46,732 nt of DNA from assembly GCA_964058805.1 (NCBI GenBank), contig CAXKVV010000649.1, forward strand, positions 1 through 46,732. Reading direction: 5' to 3'. Below are positions 1 through 11,546 of this stretch, piece by piece. Within the stretch, counting starts at the first letter, position 1. Every line of letters begins with the position of its first letter. Origin of the DNA: Schoenoplectus triqueter. Its lineage: Eukaryota > Streptophyta > Magnoliopsida > Poales > Cyperaceae. The notes under the pieces are model-generated. The model was given only the letters and a program-made list of their open reading frames with translations. It did no database searches and was not told the DNA's origin. A program made the translations under genes and the position numbers.

Positions 1-1850
1 AAAAAGTAAGAGAGTGGAAAAAATAAAAAAGTAAAATGATTCTCATTAATCATAAGTGGGTAACTTTATCGGAAAATAAATAAGTACTACATAAATTTAA
101 AAAAAAAAGACTTAGTAGAATTATAATATAATGGAGTTCATTAGTGAACTTCTATGTAATTTCAATGGTGTTAATTTATAAGGATATATAACAATATTAA
201 TTGTACATGATAAAATTGATTATATAAAATTCATATTTTTGAGAAACAAATGAGGGACATTGAACCCCATTTGAATCATTTAAAAACCTTCTTTCTCAAC
301 ACATGAGACGGTACAAAAATGGTGCGCCCAAAATTTAGCATAATTTCGGTGTAGTTGGGCTTTGTAGTGTTTCTTCTCTGCAGGTAGTTATGATTTTTTT
401 ATAAGATAGGATAAATTTCACTAGTAGTTAGTCATGTCTATTCAAATATGAGCTAATTTGGAGCAAGAAAATCTCTGAGCCAACTCAAAAATGGAATTGT
501 GAGTAAAATCGCACTGTTGATGAGAAACTAACTAGATTAGACCAATATAGGAGCATCCTGAGAGGTGTTTCAGCCCTTGCTTTGATTCAGACCGATCCAA
601 TTTGGACTGTACCGATCTGGAAGCCCGATAACCTTTCTAGGAGCTTATTTTTGATCCATTTTGACTTATTCGTCAAACTTTTTAATAAATATAATTAAGT
701 AATCATATTTGATGATTAAATAACTCATGTTAAAGCTGAGAACACATACCAAATTGTGAAAGAGTATTTATAGACTTTGTACTTATACAACATGACCCTT
801 TGGGAATTGTATCACTTAGCATGTATCTTAAAATATTTTAATTTTTATAGATCATAAGCGATATCTAATAATATGCATTATGATCCCTAAAAGCTATATA
901 GATATAATATATGCTACAATTATCTTGATCCTGATGACAACAATCGTCCCATACTTATTTCATGTCACATGATATCTAAAACAATCATAAGATACAAAAG
1001 TGTCATTATTGTATTACTTTCGTTATTCAGTGGTGCTCAATTTGAATATTATCGCTCACATTGACAAACAAGAAGCACATCATTATTCATGATTTGTGTT
1101 TTTTTATACAAAAGATGTACATAGAGAAAGAATTTGTATAACCATTAGTAACGAATAATATTAGATAATATTCATAAATATAAATTACTTATATAAGAAA
1201 ATATTCATCTCATATCTAAAATTTAATAAATAAATAAAATACTAATAACACAAACACAATCCTTATAATATCTTATTACATGTCAAATCCAATAGTATGT
1301 CCAATATATTATTTTGTGTAATTGAACAGATAACACTTATCGCATGATCTGTGAAATACGATCATCATTCAACTTACACATCAATTTTAGTTAATTATTA
1401 TTTCTAAAAAATAACATATTAGAGAAATTTCAAAGTTATTAACAATTAATGTATATATATTTCACGATTAAGTCCAACTCAATATACAATAATAGATAAA
1501 AAAAATAGCATCTCATATATAATCATTCTAGTATATAAGCTAAGTATAATTATCACATGGTTGGTTGTAGACCAAACCAACACTAACAGATATACCTTAC
1601 TGAATGCATATATTCACTTCTAGAATACATTTATCTAATTAATATACATTTCATTATTCATTTCTTTAAAATATTTAATCAAATAATTGTAAATTTAGCA
1701 AATTATAAATATTATTATAATAATAATCATTGAAATTTTCAATTGACAAAAAACTTGATACATGATCCATGTAGAAAATTGAAAACATATATTTAAAATT
1801 TTCAATTCAAATATTTTCTTATATATATATATATATAGAGAGAGAGAGTC
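1..1850. other. AT-rich intergenic DNA, no gene recognised
   Basis: No open frame of convincing length or composition is visible on either strand. The stretch is mostly AT-rich and ends in a short TA run followed by a GA run (about 1820-1848) that abuts the foldback element. It may be decayed retroelement DNA, but I could not identify a domain, LTR end or target duplication. Confidence 0.5.
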
Positions 1851-1851
1851 T

Positions 1852-2243
1852 GACTATGGTGTTTTACAAAGTACAGAGGCGTTGTGTGCTTTGCACTCTA
1901 TTTTTAATTTTAAGTAAGAAATAATCGACCCGAACCATTCAATCTAATCTTCATATCAAAATCTATTAGAAAACCAAATTTTATATTTTTAAAATTTTTT
2001 TGCTATTTTTTCTACTAAGGAGAAAATGACTTGATCTGAGAATTTTGGTTCATCCAAAAATGATGGTTTTCCCCCTATCCACAAAAATACCATATGGATT
2101 CCAAAAAATATAAAATTTGGTTTACTAATAGATTTTGATTTGAAAATTAGATTGAGCGGTTTGGATCGATCATTTCTTATTTAAAATTAATAATAGAGCG
2201 CAAAGCACACAACACACTTGTGCGTTGCAAAGCACCATAGCCT
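1852..2243. repeat. Foldback element, family 1 (CTATGGTGCTT ends)
   Basis: The two halves are near-perfect inverted copies. The left arm begins gactatggtgttttacaaag and the right arm ends aagcaccatagcc; arms of about 190 bp face each other across a small centre. The element sits between TA microsatellites. The same end sequence recurs at 34975-35365 and 37161-37555 with nearly the same total length of about 390-395 bp, so this is a defined non-autonomous family. No ORF is present. The superfamily is not clear because the TA-rich flanks hide any target duplication. Confidence 0.75.
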
Positions 2244-2821
2244 AATTATATATATATATATCGTACGAATTGAAAATAATATTCAATTTATATGTCACAA
2301 TACATGAAAATAAAAGGTGTACACGGCTGGTGGTCCTTGTATCATATATAAGATAAGAATTGAATATAACGTAACTAACTATAGATTTGAATATGCTACG
2401 ATTATACATAATACATAGAAAGGAATATGTGAACACGGCAATTAAATGCTATCCTAGCTTGTAGCTATCCATAAACAATAAGTAACGCACGTTTGTGCTT
2501 TCTTTGTGCATTTATTGTAAAATGGCGTGATCATTGAATTTGTGAATTTGGACTTTGGGGGCACATTATTGAATGCGTATTTCATTTAAAAGTCCACTGC
2601 ACTGCTGCCAACGATTTCTTCAATATTTCAGATGTAAATCAACAGAGGATATGGCCGCACAAGATCCCACATAAAAAGCTATAAATTGGCAAGGTTGGAA
2701 GGTTGTATCATGTGCCTAATCCAATATTCGAGTTAATCCCGATAGTTGACTTATATTTATCCATCCATACTATGATATCTGTTCTATATGGTTGTATGCC
2801 ATGTTGCCTCTTATGTATATA
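2244..2821. other. Intergenic, no gene recognised
   Basis: AT-rich sequence between the foldback element and the CACTA element. Short ORFs here show no recognisable motif and the stretch looks non-coding. Confidence 0.5.
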
Positions 2822-2840
2822 CACTACATCACAAAAATGC

Positions 2841-3145
2841 TTTTACAGCGGTTATTTGCCCCAGCGGTTGTACAACCGCTATTATTGGGAGCGCTGCAAA
2901 GTTTAATAGCGGTTTTGTTGAAAACCGCTGCAAATTATTTACAGCGGTTCTTATATAACAACCGCTGCCAAATACCATTTACAGCGGTTTTTAACTAAAA
3001 ACCGCTGTAAACATCACCTTTTACAGCGGTTTTTACCTTAAAAACCGCTGTAAAATTGTTTTTGCAGCGTTTTTTTCATAAAAACCGCTGTAATTTTTTT
3101 TAAATTCGTTTGCAGCGGTTTCTTCGTAAAAACCGCTGTAAAACT
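2841..3145. repeat. Left subterminal hairpin array of the CACTA element
   Basis: Repeated pairs of ACAGCGGTT and AACCGCTGT separated by short A/T spacers, each able to form a small hairpin. The same array occurs at 17391-17660 and, in fewer units, at the right ends of both related elements. These are probably transposase-binding sites by analogy with En/Spm subterminal repeats. Confidence 0.8.
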
Positions 3146-3426
3146 ATTTTTTTAAATTATTTCTTTTTATTTCTGTGACTAGCCCATATATGCTAGCCAT
3201 ATATAATATTTTCATCACATGCATTTTCACAAAAATAATAATAACTACATTTAATTACTAATTAACTAATTTATCTAACATACATACATAATACAATAAA
3301 ATATAACAAAAAACCCTTTTCTTTTAACAAATTATAATTTAAAAGAATATCCACCTCCAAAATTAAATTCCTATCCTTATAATATATCCTCCACTGAATA
3401 AAACCAATTACAAGCTGCCTCCTCCT

Positions 3427-4163
3427 CTAGCTGTTACTGTTTGCAATAGCAACCACTCCCATATTCGTCATAATCGCTCCATCATTCATCTCCAACTCTC
3501 CTTCAATTTTAGATGAAATCACAATTACTTAAAAAAAAATCGTCATAACTCATAACAAGGAATATTCCATCAAAAACAGGATGCAGATTAAGCAAGATAT
3601 TAGCTGTTTCTGAAATATTCCATCAAAAACATTCAAATGTATTGTCAAAAAAGAAAACATTAAGAAGCACAGAGAAATTAAAAATCAAATTAATACCAGA
3701 AGGCGGCCAGTTTTTAGGGCCAGTATCATGTGGATTAGGTTCGCCGGACTTAAAATCAGTCATCTATCAAAATAAAAGTATAACACTATCAGTTATTATG
3801 ATTGAAAATATTATTAGATGCACAAAAGAAGAAGAAATAACCACAACTACTGTGCTTAATGTTCTTTAGGCATATCAAGGCATTACAAACAATAATTATG
3901 TCAAAAGAAAATTTCCCATGATTTATAAGCATGTTGACAGAACATGAGAAAAGGAAATGATATAACTATGTGACAGACGTAAATTTCTTTTCAGATCTTC
4001 AACAAACTCATAGAGAGATCTTTGTTCATTAAATAATTACTAAATAAATAAAGAGAATTACCCAGCTGGGGCCATTATTGCTGGCATGGTTGTCTCAACC
4101 AATGTGCGCCACGTGTTTCACATCAGTAGGATATCCAATCTGCATTTCTGGTTCTTTCGAATC
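3427..4163 (-). pseudogene. Captured fragment of a CRIB-domain (RIC-type ROP interactor) gene
   Basis: On the minus strand, 4062-4163 encodes SKEPEMQIGYPTDVKHVAHIG, then a TGA where the conserved Trp of the CRIB motif should be, then DNHASNNGPSW. This matches the plant CRIB consensus (I-G-x-P-T-D-V-x-H-V-x-H-I-G-W-D ... P-S-W-M), the domain by which RIC proteins and RopGAPs bind active ROP GTPases. Directly after PSW is a GT splice donor (4060-4061). About 298 bp on, an AG acceptor (3764-3765) opens a 67-nt exon reading MTDFKSGEPNPHDTGPKNWP before another GT donor, so PSW|MTDF rebuilds the usual PSWM junction. A possible last exon (3427-3500) ends in a stop codon. Retained introns show DNA-level capture rather than retrocopying. 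The 5' part of the gene is missing, replaced by GC-rich minisatellite. The CRIB call is strong; the exact parent gene is unknown. Confidence 0.8.
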
Positions 4164-4290
4164 GGCGAGGCGAGGCGACAGCGCGAGGCGGGGGCGAGGC
4201 GACAGCGCGAGGCGGGGGCAAGGCAGCGGCGCAAGACGGGGGCGAGGCAGCGACACAAGGCGGGGGTGAGGCGAGGCGAGGCAAGGTGAT
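4161..4290. repeat. GC-rich minisatellite (GGCGAGGC-type units)
   Basis: Imperfect tandem units of the gcgaggcgggggcgaggc type, in sharp contrast to the AT-rich surroundings. A longer version lies in the sister element at 17860-18058. It fuses in frame with the CRIB fragment on the minus strand, giving a repetitive Pro/Arg/Leu-rich translation that starts at an ATG near 4310. I regard that as a repeat artefact unless transcripts prove otherwise. Confidence 0.85.
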
Positions 4291-4395
4291 GCAGTGGCTA
4301 TGTTTTCCACATTAATGGAGCTGTGGGAAATGAAGGAAAGGGGGGAAATGTTTGGATCCCGTGAGAAAAGAACTTTTCTAAAATAAAAATTAATT

Positions 4396-4580
4396 TACAG
4401 CGGTTTTCAGTTAAAAACCGCTGTAAATGGGTTTACAGCGGTTGTTAAAAGAAAACCGCTGCTAAGTTTACAGCGGTTGTTAGCTAACAACCGCTGTAAA
4501 CTTAGCAGCGGTTTTCTTTTAACAACCGCTGTAAACTCATTTACAGCGGTTTTTAACTGAAAACCGCTTTAAATGGTGCG
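4396..4580. repeat. Right subterminal hairpin array of the CACTA element
   Basis: Three back-to-back inverted pairs of TTTACAGCGGTT and AACCGCTGTAAA. The sister element at 18160-18190 has only one such pair, so the array has expanded here or contracted there. Confidence 0.8.
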
Positions 4581-4607
4581 CTGCAAAAGGGGTTTTCTGG
4601 CGTAGTG

Positions 4608-4912
4608 ATAACATATTAAATTTTGATACAAATTGAAAAAAATAATAATAATGTGTGAACTGCTATTTGTTGTGTTGAATAGGATACATAAACAACTAAT
4701 TAGCGCGAGGCAATCCGACAACCACTAACTTAGAGATAACATGAGCACATCTTCACTTTCACACGGTGATCAATATTATTTTGGTATAAGTGTCATATCA
4801 ATATCATATGAGATCATATAAAGGAAAAGGCCTCTAGATGGTTTCCCTTCTTGCGATAATTCAATCACATGCACGTGTTGTGACTTTCGTTCATTAATTC
4901 ACGGCGCAGATG
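4608..4912. other. Intergenic, no gene recognised
   Basis: No coding or transposon signal is visible between the CACTA element and the small palindromic element that follows. Confidence 0.5.
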
Positions 4913-5081
4913 CAGCTATACGAGTTCTGTTCCTCTGCTGCGTAGTACCGCGTTGCACATAACGTAGACCGTTAGATCACTTTGAGATCTGTGCTGACTC
5001 GAATCACGAGAAAATCCAACGATCCACGTGCTGCGCTGCACGGTGCAGCGCGGCAGAGGATATGGATTCCAGCTATACCAA
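4913..5081. repeat. Small GC-rich inverted-repeat element
   Basis: The left arm (about 4913-4960, gcagctatacgagttctgtt onward) is an imperfect inverted copy of the right arm (about 5030-5081, ending ggattccagctata). The centre holds about 70 bp of moderate GC. It resembles a MITE of about 170 bp, but I could not confirm a target duplication. Confidence 0.45.
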
Positions 5082-5119
5082 TCAAGCTTCTTTCTTATCC
5101 ATAAAATCATGTACAATTT

Positions 5120-5870
5120 CATAATTGGATATATATATGTAGCATTTTCTTCGTACTTGTGAGGTGGGTCACTGTTGTCATCCAATGGTGGGTGACGAGT
5201 TTTATTAATGACCGTGAGTTTGCGACAACGAACGGCCGGCCTAGTCTTTTTATTTTTATTTTTTTGTAATTTTGTTATCTTTTCTGAATTCTTTTTGTTA
5301 TCATGTTCAATTTTGAGCTTCTTCCTCATAAAATCAAGTTTCATCCAAGTTTTGCGTTGATACAAGTATAATGTTAGAGCGACAAATAATAATTAATTTA
5401 TGTTTTTTAATTTAGTAGCTCTTTGTAACATTAAAAAAGAATCAACATTAAAATTTTAAATTAAATTTTAATTCTTATTGTCAATAATTTATTTTTATTT
5501 TTCATATTTAATTATTTTTATAGTCAATTCAGAAATTTACTTTTTCTGATACAATGTATATATCAAGGTCATCATTAAGAAAAAAACAAAGGGAAAATTG
5601 TCTCCGTACGATGCAAAACTCCTTTTTTCTTATCATGAAATCATGTGAAACTTCAATAAAAACACTAAACTAATACTCCTTTTTTGTCACTAACTCATGG
5701 TCATCAATAAAAACACGTCACTCGTCATCCGATGACCACAGTGGCCCGCTTCACAATTACGAAGAAAATGCTATATATATCCAAGTTAATATTTGAAGTT
5801 TCACATGATTTCATGATAAGAAAAAAGGAGTTTTAAATCGTACGGAGACAATTTTTAAGAAAAAAGGAGT
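5120..5870. repeat. Nested inverted-repeat modules
   Basis: Two overlapping inverted pairs are visible. The stretch 5126-5215 reappears inverted at about 5695-5790, and 5592-5660 reappears inverted at about 5795-5870 (core ccgtacgatgcaaaactcct). Further fragments of the inner arm recur near 5880-6080. A 149-codon minus-strand ORF at 4916-5365 crosses this area and is explained by the repeats, so it is not called as a gene. Confidence 0.55.
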
Positions 5871-6145
5871 TTTAGAAATATTGAATGATCATCAGGTAGA
5901 AAAAAGTTTATATATAGCATTTTCTTATCATGAAATAGAAAAAAAGTCTTAAAAATATATCTCTAAAAAAAATAGAAAAATCACGTGACAATATATCTCT
6001 AAAAATTGTCAATATATCTCTAAAAAAAATAGAAAAAAATAGAAAAAAACACTAACTCATGGTCATCAAGAAAAAAGGAGTTTTAACAATCTTGACAATA
6101 TATCTCTAAAAAAATAGAAAAAAGTCTTAAAAATAAAAAAAGTTT

Positions 6146-6334
6146 ATAGATGTATTTTTCTACTTTTAGATTAATGGTCATTCAAATTTCATACAATTTC
6201 ATTATTGTTTGATAGTTCATCAAAGATCATAAAAAAATTATATAATTTACAACAATTTCAATTTAATGATATTTGACGGATTATCAAATGGTAATGAAAT
6301 TTGAATGATCATCAGGTAGAAAAACATATCTATA
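6146..6334. repeat. Short foldback element
   Basis: The left arm (ttatagatgtatttttctac onward) and right arm (ending gtagaaaaacatatctataa) are inverted copies of about 75 bp around an AT-rich centre. A detached piece of the right arm (gatcatcaggtagaaaaa) also lies at about 5888-5905. MITE-like and non-coding. Confidence 0.6.
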
Positions 6335-6458
6335 ATTTTTTTTTATTTTTTTATTTTTTTTTAAAGATTCATTGTCAAAGTTGTTAAAATAAGTAAATAA
6401 CGCATTGTCAACTGATCCCTTCTCTTAGTATAATGCATTTAAGATTTATATTTGTTCG

Positions 6459-6722
6459 TTAGGAGCTAGCATCACGAAACTCCGCAGAGAGCGTTTGATA
6501 CAGAATATCACTAAAATTCAACATCTTCTGGATTCTTGGAACTTGGAGTTGAGGGGGCACTACGCGTGATCTTTTCATTCTTAAATCATCCAACTCTGAT
6601 TCATTTGCTATTTGCACCGTCAGATGTATATGTTCCAACAGTGTTTCAGAATTATTGGGCTCGCTGATCAAAATGCATGAATATGTTATGGTGTTGCTTG
6701 GGCCGTTTTCATAAGAACACAT
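6459..6722 (-). other. Unrecognised 87-codon ORF, doubtful gene or exon remnant
   Basis: This minus-strand frame has an ATG start preceded in frame by a stop and has more even codon use than its AT-rich surroundings. The translation is non-repetitive, acidic to basic in patches, with no signal peptide, membrane segment or known motif that I recognise. It could be a remnant exon or chance. No splice sites or neighbours support it. Confidence 0.12.
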
Positions 6723-6939
6723 ATCTCATACTTGATACTTGTATTGTATCCCTAGACGAATGGGCCGTCTCTAATTATTATAATTTTTCCATTCTTAACT
6801 AATCTAATGCCAAGGATGAAGGGAATTATGGACACCTACTATGATGCAAACCTACAGACTATCTTGTCTCCAGGGTTCTTTTATCAGACCTTGATTAATA
6901 AGATTAGATCGAGATTTTGGCTAGAAGTATTAGTTTAGT
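6723..6939. other. Intergenic, no gene recognised
   Basis: AT-rich sequence leading into the duplicated 230-bp repeats; nothing further recognised. Confidence 0.4.
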
Positions 6940-7375
6940 GATTTAGAGGATCAATCATTTATGATGGTATTTTTATTTTATTTTATGTATTGAATGATTT
7001 GTATTATTTTATTCCTTAAGTTTTAATATTTTATGAATTATTTGAGTTGATGACTTAAGTTGTGAAACTCTATGATTTTTATTAATATTTTTAATTATCT
7101 CTAGTCTAATATCATTACCATGGAACATTGAATGGTAATATAGACTAGTATGTGGATTAATGCGTGATCATGTTTCATAAATCACTGATACGTATTGAGT
7201 GATTTGTATCATTTTGTTCCTTAAAATTTAATATTTTATGGATTTATTTGAGTCGACGACTTGAATTGTGAAACTCTATGATTGTTATTAAAACTCTTAA
7301 TTGTCCCTAATCTAATATCATTAGTATGAAATACTCAATGATAATATAGACTAGAATGTGAATTAATGAGATTGA
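6940..7375 (+). repeat. Two adjacent copies of a ~230-bp interspersed repeat
   Basis: Copy 1 (about 6940-7170) and copy 2 (about 7190-7375) share the order: ttttatgtattgaatgattt, then aatattttatg, gagttgatgacttaa, gtgaaactctatgatt, and tctaatatcatta followed by a terminal block gtggattaatg. A third copy in the same orientation is at 9240-9490. No ORF. The repeat may be part of an unclassified retroelement LTR. Confidence 0.7.
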
Positions 7376-7379
7376 CAAA

Positions 7380-8373
7380 AAAAAATGTGAACTGAAATCA
7401 GATTGAAATCTGAAAATTTCTTTTTCGGTTAAAAATAAAAAAATATTGAAAGAAGAATTGCATGATATGAAAATGTCTCGGTCATATTATGTTATATAAC
7501 CGTATGAAAACAGAGAGTTTTTTTCGGTTATTTAAAAAAATATAAAATTTTTTTTTTTCTAAACCGTGAAATGTATGGTAAAGAACATATGTGCTAAACG
7601 GTTTTAATTAGTCTTCTGCTATGAAACCGTTCATATGGGATTTTTTGTTTGTTATCAAATTGAATGATAGTAAGTTTTTCATTATGAGGTTGCACGCATT
7701 CTTTTAAGAAAAATAAAATTCTTGAACAGTAACGGGTTTCATGAACAGTTACCGTGTACAGTAAAACATATTATTTTTTACATAAACCAAATTAGTCAGA
7801 AGCATGACATTTGTTAAATTAATGATATTAATTTAATAAATTTATTTAAAATTAAATTATGAGATAATTTGATTTGAAATTTTAAGGACATATGTGGATT
7901 AAATTCATGTTATATTTTATGTATCATGTGTGTGACATGGTATAAATATGAATTGTATGGGTATCATGTGTGTTGTATGATACAAAATATATAGTGCTAA
8001 CAATATTTTATAGGAAGTTGAGTAGTATGACTTTACTTCAATGCTTTGTGTGATGTATTGATTGTTATGTGAATGATATGTGTAACGTGGCATTTGATGT
8101 CTCATTAATTAATTAATTAATTAATTAATCTTATTTAATTAGTATTAGTAAATTATTAAAGCTAATTTGATGTAATCATTTGGGGGCTTGCATGTCTAAT
8201 TAGAATTTAATATATTTATGCCTCACTTAAATTTACTAGATTAGATTTGGGTAGAATAAATATATCTCTTTAGGTATGTGAAATTTGTCGTGACACAAAG
8301 ATGGTGTGTGGAGATGCATATCAAGATATCATATTACTCAACTTCTAATTGTATGGGATGTCATTATTTTCTA

Positions 8374-8439
<66 letters not shown>

Positions 8440-9134
8440 GTGATTTGAATTGTTAGTTGTATGTCTAGGAGTATGGTTGTATGTTTAATCAAACTTGAAC
8501 TTTAATTATAAAACAAATAATAATTTTTCTATGATTATTAGGACGTATTATATTTCTCACTCTATCTCTTTTAAACTATTGACATTATGATGATGTATTT
8601 ACTACTCAGTAGATGTCTCCTTTTATCCTTTAAGAATTTAGATCATGCGGGACACATAAAGTGAGGTTTGTCTAATAAGGTTATCAGATCGTGTTCAGAC
8701 TCTAGTATAAGGTGTTAATTCACACATGATATGATTAACAAATCAAGAGTCATGTAGCAAGACACATGATTAACCAGGGTGGTTTATCTAAATAAACTTA
8801 ATCTAAGTTTCACGATGGCGTTGGTTTGATTTAGTAAAATATGGATCTCGAACCTACTACATAAAAAGACATTATATATAGTAGGAGCATTCAGTATCAA
8901 AAACTTTGAACTGAGCACAATAACATAAAATCAAAACTTAATCTTTGCACTTGTTTTGTGTTTTGTAGATCATGACTATAAAAAACTAGACCCTATACCA
9001 ACTTACTTGTATCCTAGACCAAAATAAGTTGAACGACACCAATTTCACCGATTGATATCGTAATATGAAGACTCTATTAAATATCAAAAGAAAGAGCATG
9101 TATTTGATGCACCCTTACCCGACGCACCCGCTGA
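7380..9134. other. Gene-poor repeat DNA with microsatellites
   Basis: Contains a TTAA run near 8105-8130 and a long ATT run at about 8374-8438. The block 8640-8990 has more balanced composition and looks like a decayed LTR-retroelement leader, but no protein domain, primer site or LTR end could be fixed. No gene is called. Confidence 0.4.
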
Positions 9135-9243
9135 TAGGGGTGTAAACGGATCAGATACAGATGGATAATGATCTTATCGTATCCACATCCGTTATAATTT
9201 TTTAGATACTTATTCAGATACAGATACAGATATGAATACCTAG
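9135..9243. repeat. hAT-like element end fragment
   Basis: Begins TAGGGGTGTAAACGGATC followed by repeated GATACAGATAC-type motifs. This is typical of the ends of plant hAT non-autonomous elements (TAGxGGTGxxAAxxGG). The opposite end and an 8-bp duplication were not found, so it is a fragment at most. Confidence 0.35.
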
Positions 9244-9490
9244 AGGACCAATCATTTATGATGGTACCCTTATTTTATTTTATGTATAGGATGATTTATA
9301 TCATTTTATTCCGTGAGTTTTAATATTTTATGAATTATTTGAGTTGATGACTTGAATTATGAAACTCTATGATTGTTATTAAAACTCTTAATTATCTCTA
9401 GTCTAATATCATTAGCATGAAATACTAGATGATAATATAGATTAGTATATAGATTAATGAGTGATTATGTTTCACAAATCACTGATATAT
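9240..9490 (+). repeat. Third copy of the ~230-bp interspersed repeat
   Basis: Same order and orientation as the copies at 6940-7375, starting gaccaatcatttatgatggt and ending before tttcacaaatcactgatat. It follows directly on the hAT-like fragment. Confidence 0.7.
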
Positions 9491-11540
9491 GATATATATT
9501 TAATCACATAGATATACATATACGGGGTACATGATATTGGAACCGATCTACTTTGACTTGCTATACGGATTGCGTTCGTGTCATCAACAAGATCATAAAT
9601 CAGTATTTATTTTATTATCTGAGATATTCATAAGTTCAGATAATTAATATATATTTTATGCGATTATCAAACGCTGCTATTAACCGAGTGCTATAAAGGT
9701 AATTTCTAGATATACATGAATTATGCTAAGAATTATGAATAGTCGATAAGATATTTTTGTCCATCTAATTTCTTATGAGATTAGTGATATCTTTGAATAC
9801 TTGATGCAGTGATAATTATTATGCATTCAATTTATGATTATGGGATAATCACATATTAATAATTATGTACCGAGGATCAAGAAAATAATTAATGGTTAAG
9901 AATGACACATTCCTATGCTTGACATTAATTAATATATATTACGTGATAAAAAAGTTAATACAAAAGAATTAAGGATCAAGATTTATTTGTGATTGATTGG
10001 GTGAACATAATGCATTCTAGATACCAATTATGATTTATAAATGTATATTAATTTATTACTTATCATGATATAGATCTTGATGGATCACTCAGTTTGATAA
10101 GTGAAAGAACAGAACAATTAATTAATTATGTAGGACATAATTAATTAAAATTAAATTTAAATCGGATCAATTTAAATGAAACCCAAATTACAGATGAGAT
10201 GTATTTGAACTCAAATTGAGCACAAACCCACTATATTCGACAGAGAACAAAAATATACAATTTTAATTACTTGCGCAAATAGTTAATTGGTTGTGCTATC
10301 TTTTTATTATTAGGCAGAAACCAATCTTCGGTTTTTTATTTTGTGCGCAAATCATTAAAGGAGGTTATAACCTCCATGTTATTAGTTTTTTTGTCATATA
10401 TCTAATATGCCATCCGCAAATTAGAGAGGTGATAAAAAAAGAAAGGTTTTGTTTCTCTATTACACTATCATCCATCCGTAAGAAGAAAAAAATGCAGTGT
10501 AGTTATTTATTTGTTTCCCTTCTCTTTTTTTTTTCAATCTAATTGAGTATTGAGAACTAAAAAGATTTGAGATTTTTATTTATTGGAGGTCTAGCAATTT
10601 TGCTTCAATGCGTTAAAGAGTGTACACGGTAGAGCTTTCACGTTTGAGAAGCTTTCGTGAAACAAGACCAACACCGACGTCTTTACGGTGATTTGTAAAG
10701 ACGCACACAACAATCATGAAAAGGGAAGACGTTGCACTTAGTTACGATACCAAGGTATATTACTCACAAATTCATGATTAAATTTGAATTTTATACACAT
10801 GATTCTTAAATTTAAATTAGATTGCATATTTTTTTTTTTAAATTTCACATCTCATACTTATCATAAACCCAACAATAAGAAGAGTTTTTTTTTTAATTCA
10901 TTCTAGCAGTTGTCCCATATATATATATTTTCCAACCATTATTTCATTCTTTTATTTATTTATTTTTGTACTTGCCTCCTTTAGTCATTAACATAATGTT
11001 TGGAAGATTAGCTCCTTCAACTTATTTCTGCCAAATAACAGAGTAAGAATATTGTGAAGTAACGAGACTTGTAGAGTTATATACCTCATAGAAATTACTT
11101 CACATTGAAAGGTGTAAAAAAATTTAATTTATTGCACTGAAATATTTTTATTCTACTTCTTTACCCACAACTTTATTTACCAACCCCACTTACTTTACTA
11201 TATACTATCAAAAGTAATATATTAAAATTGAATTAAATAACTGAACATTACTCTGTATGAACTTCACTTCACTTGTCAAACACTAGCTAAAAGTATTAAA
11301 TATCTCTTTATACGATAACAATCAACTTATGTCAAGTTGAGGCTCAGTTAAAAAAATTATAAAAATAAATATTAGGATAATAAAAAAAACAGAGCCTAGT
11401 GAAAAGATTTAACACCAACATGTCAGTTCTTATTATTTTTTTTATTTTTTATTTATTTTCTGCAATACCTCTAATGAGCTAAATCACTCAAAAATATTTG
11501 ATCAAAATTGTGATGGGCTCATTGGTCAGTCATCCCTTTA
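9491..11540. other. Intergenic, possible decayed LTR-retroelement DNA
   Basis: No coding domain recognised. The segment around 10240-10720 contains a ggaggttataacctcc palindrome and a low-AT stretch that resembles LTR/untranslated-leader sequence of plant copia elements, but no terminal repeats or target duplication could be paired. The 83-codon frame at 10291-10542 is not gene-like. Confidence 0.35.
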
Positions 11541-11546
11541 GCAACC

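Larger units (their letters stand above)
2822..4607. mobile_element. Non-autonomous CACTA (En/Spm-type) element carrying a host gene fragment
   Basis: The left end reads CACTACATCACAAAAATGC and the right end, reverse-complemented, reads CACTACGCCAGAAAA. Both are flanked by ATA (2819-2821 and 4608-4610), the 3-bp target duplication expected of CACTA transposons. The subterminal zones hold many inverted ACAGCGGTT/AACCGCTGT pairs, the usual layout of transposase-binding subterminal repeats in this superfamily. No transposase ORF is present, so movement would need an autonomous partner. The interior contains a captured CRIB-domain gene fragment on the minus strand (about 3427-4163) and a GC-rich minisatellite (4161-4290). 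Compared with the 858-bp relative at 17369-18226, this copy has an extra internal block of roughly 0.8 kb. Confidence 0.9.

Noticed and set aside
2841..4580. The regularly spaced ACAGCGGTT/AACCGCTGT units as a CRISPR-like array
   Set aside because: Units are inverted pairs at both ends of an element with CACTA termini and a 3-bp duplication; they are transposon subterminal repeats in plant DNA.
4916..5365. 149-codon ORF on the minus strand, the second longest in the window
   Set aside because: It crosses a small palindromic element and an inverted-repeat module, the translation has no recognisable domain, and the Lys/Asn-rich start comes from AT-rich repeats.
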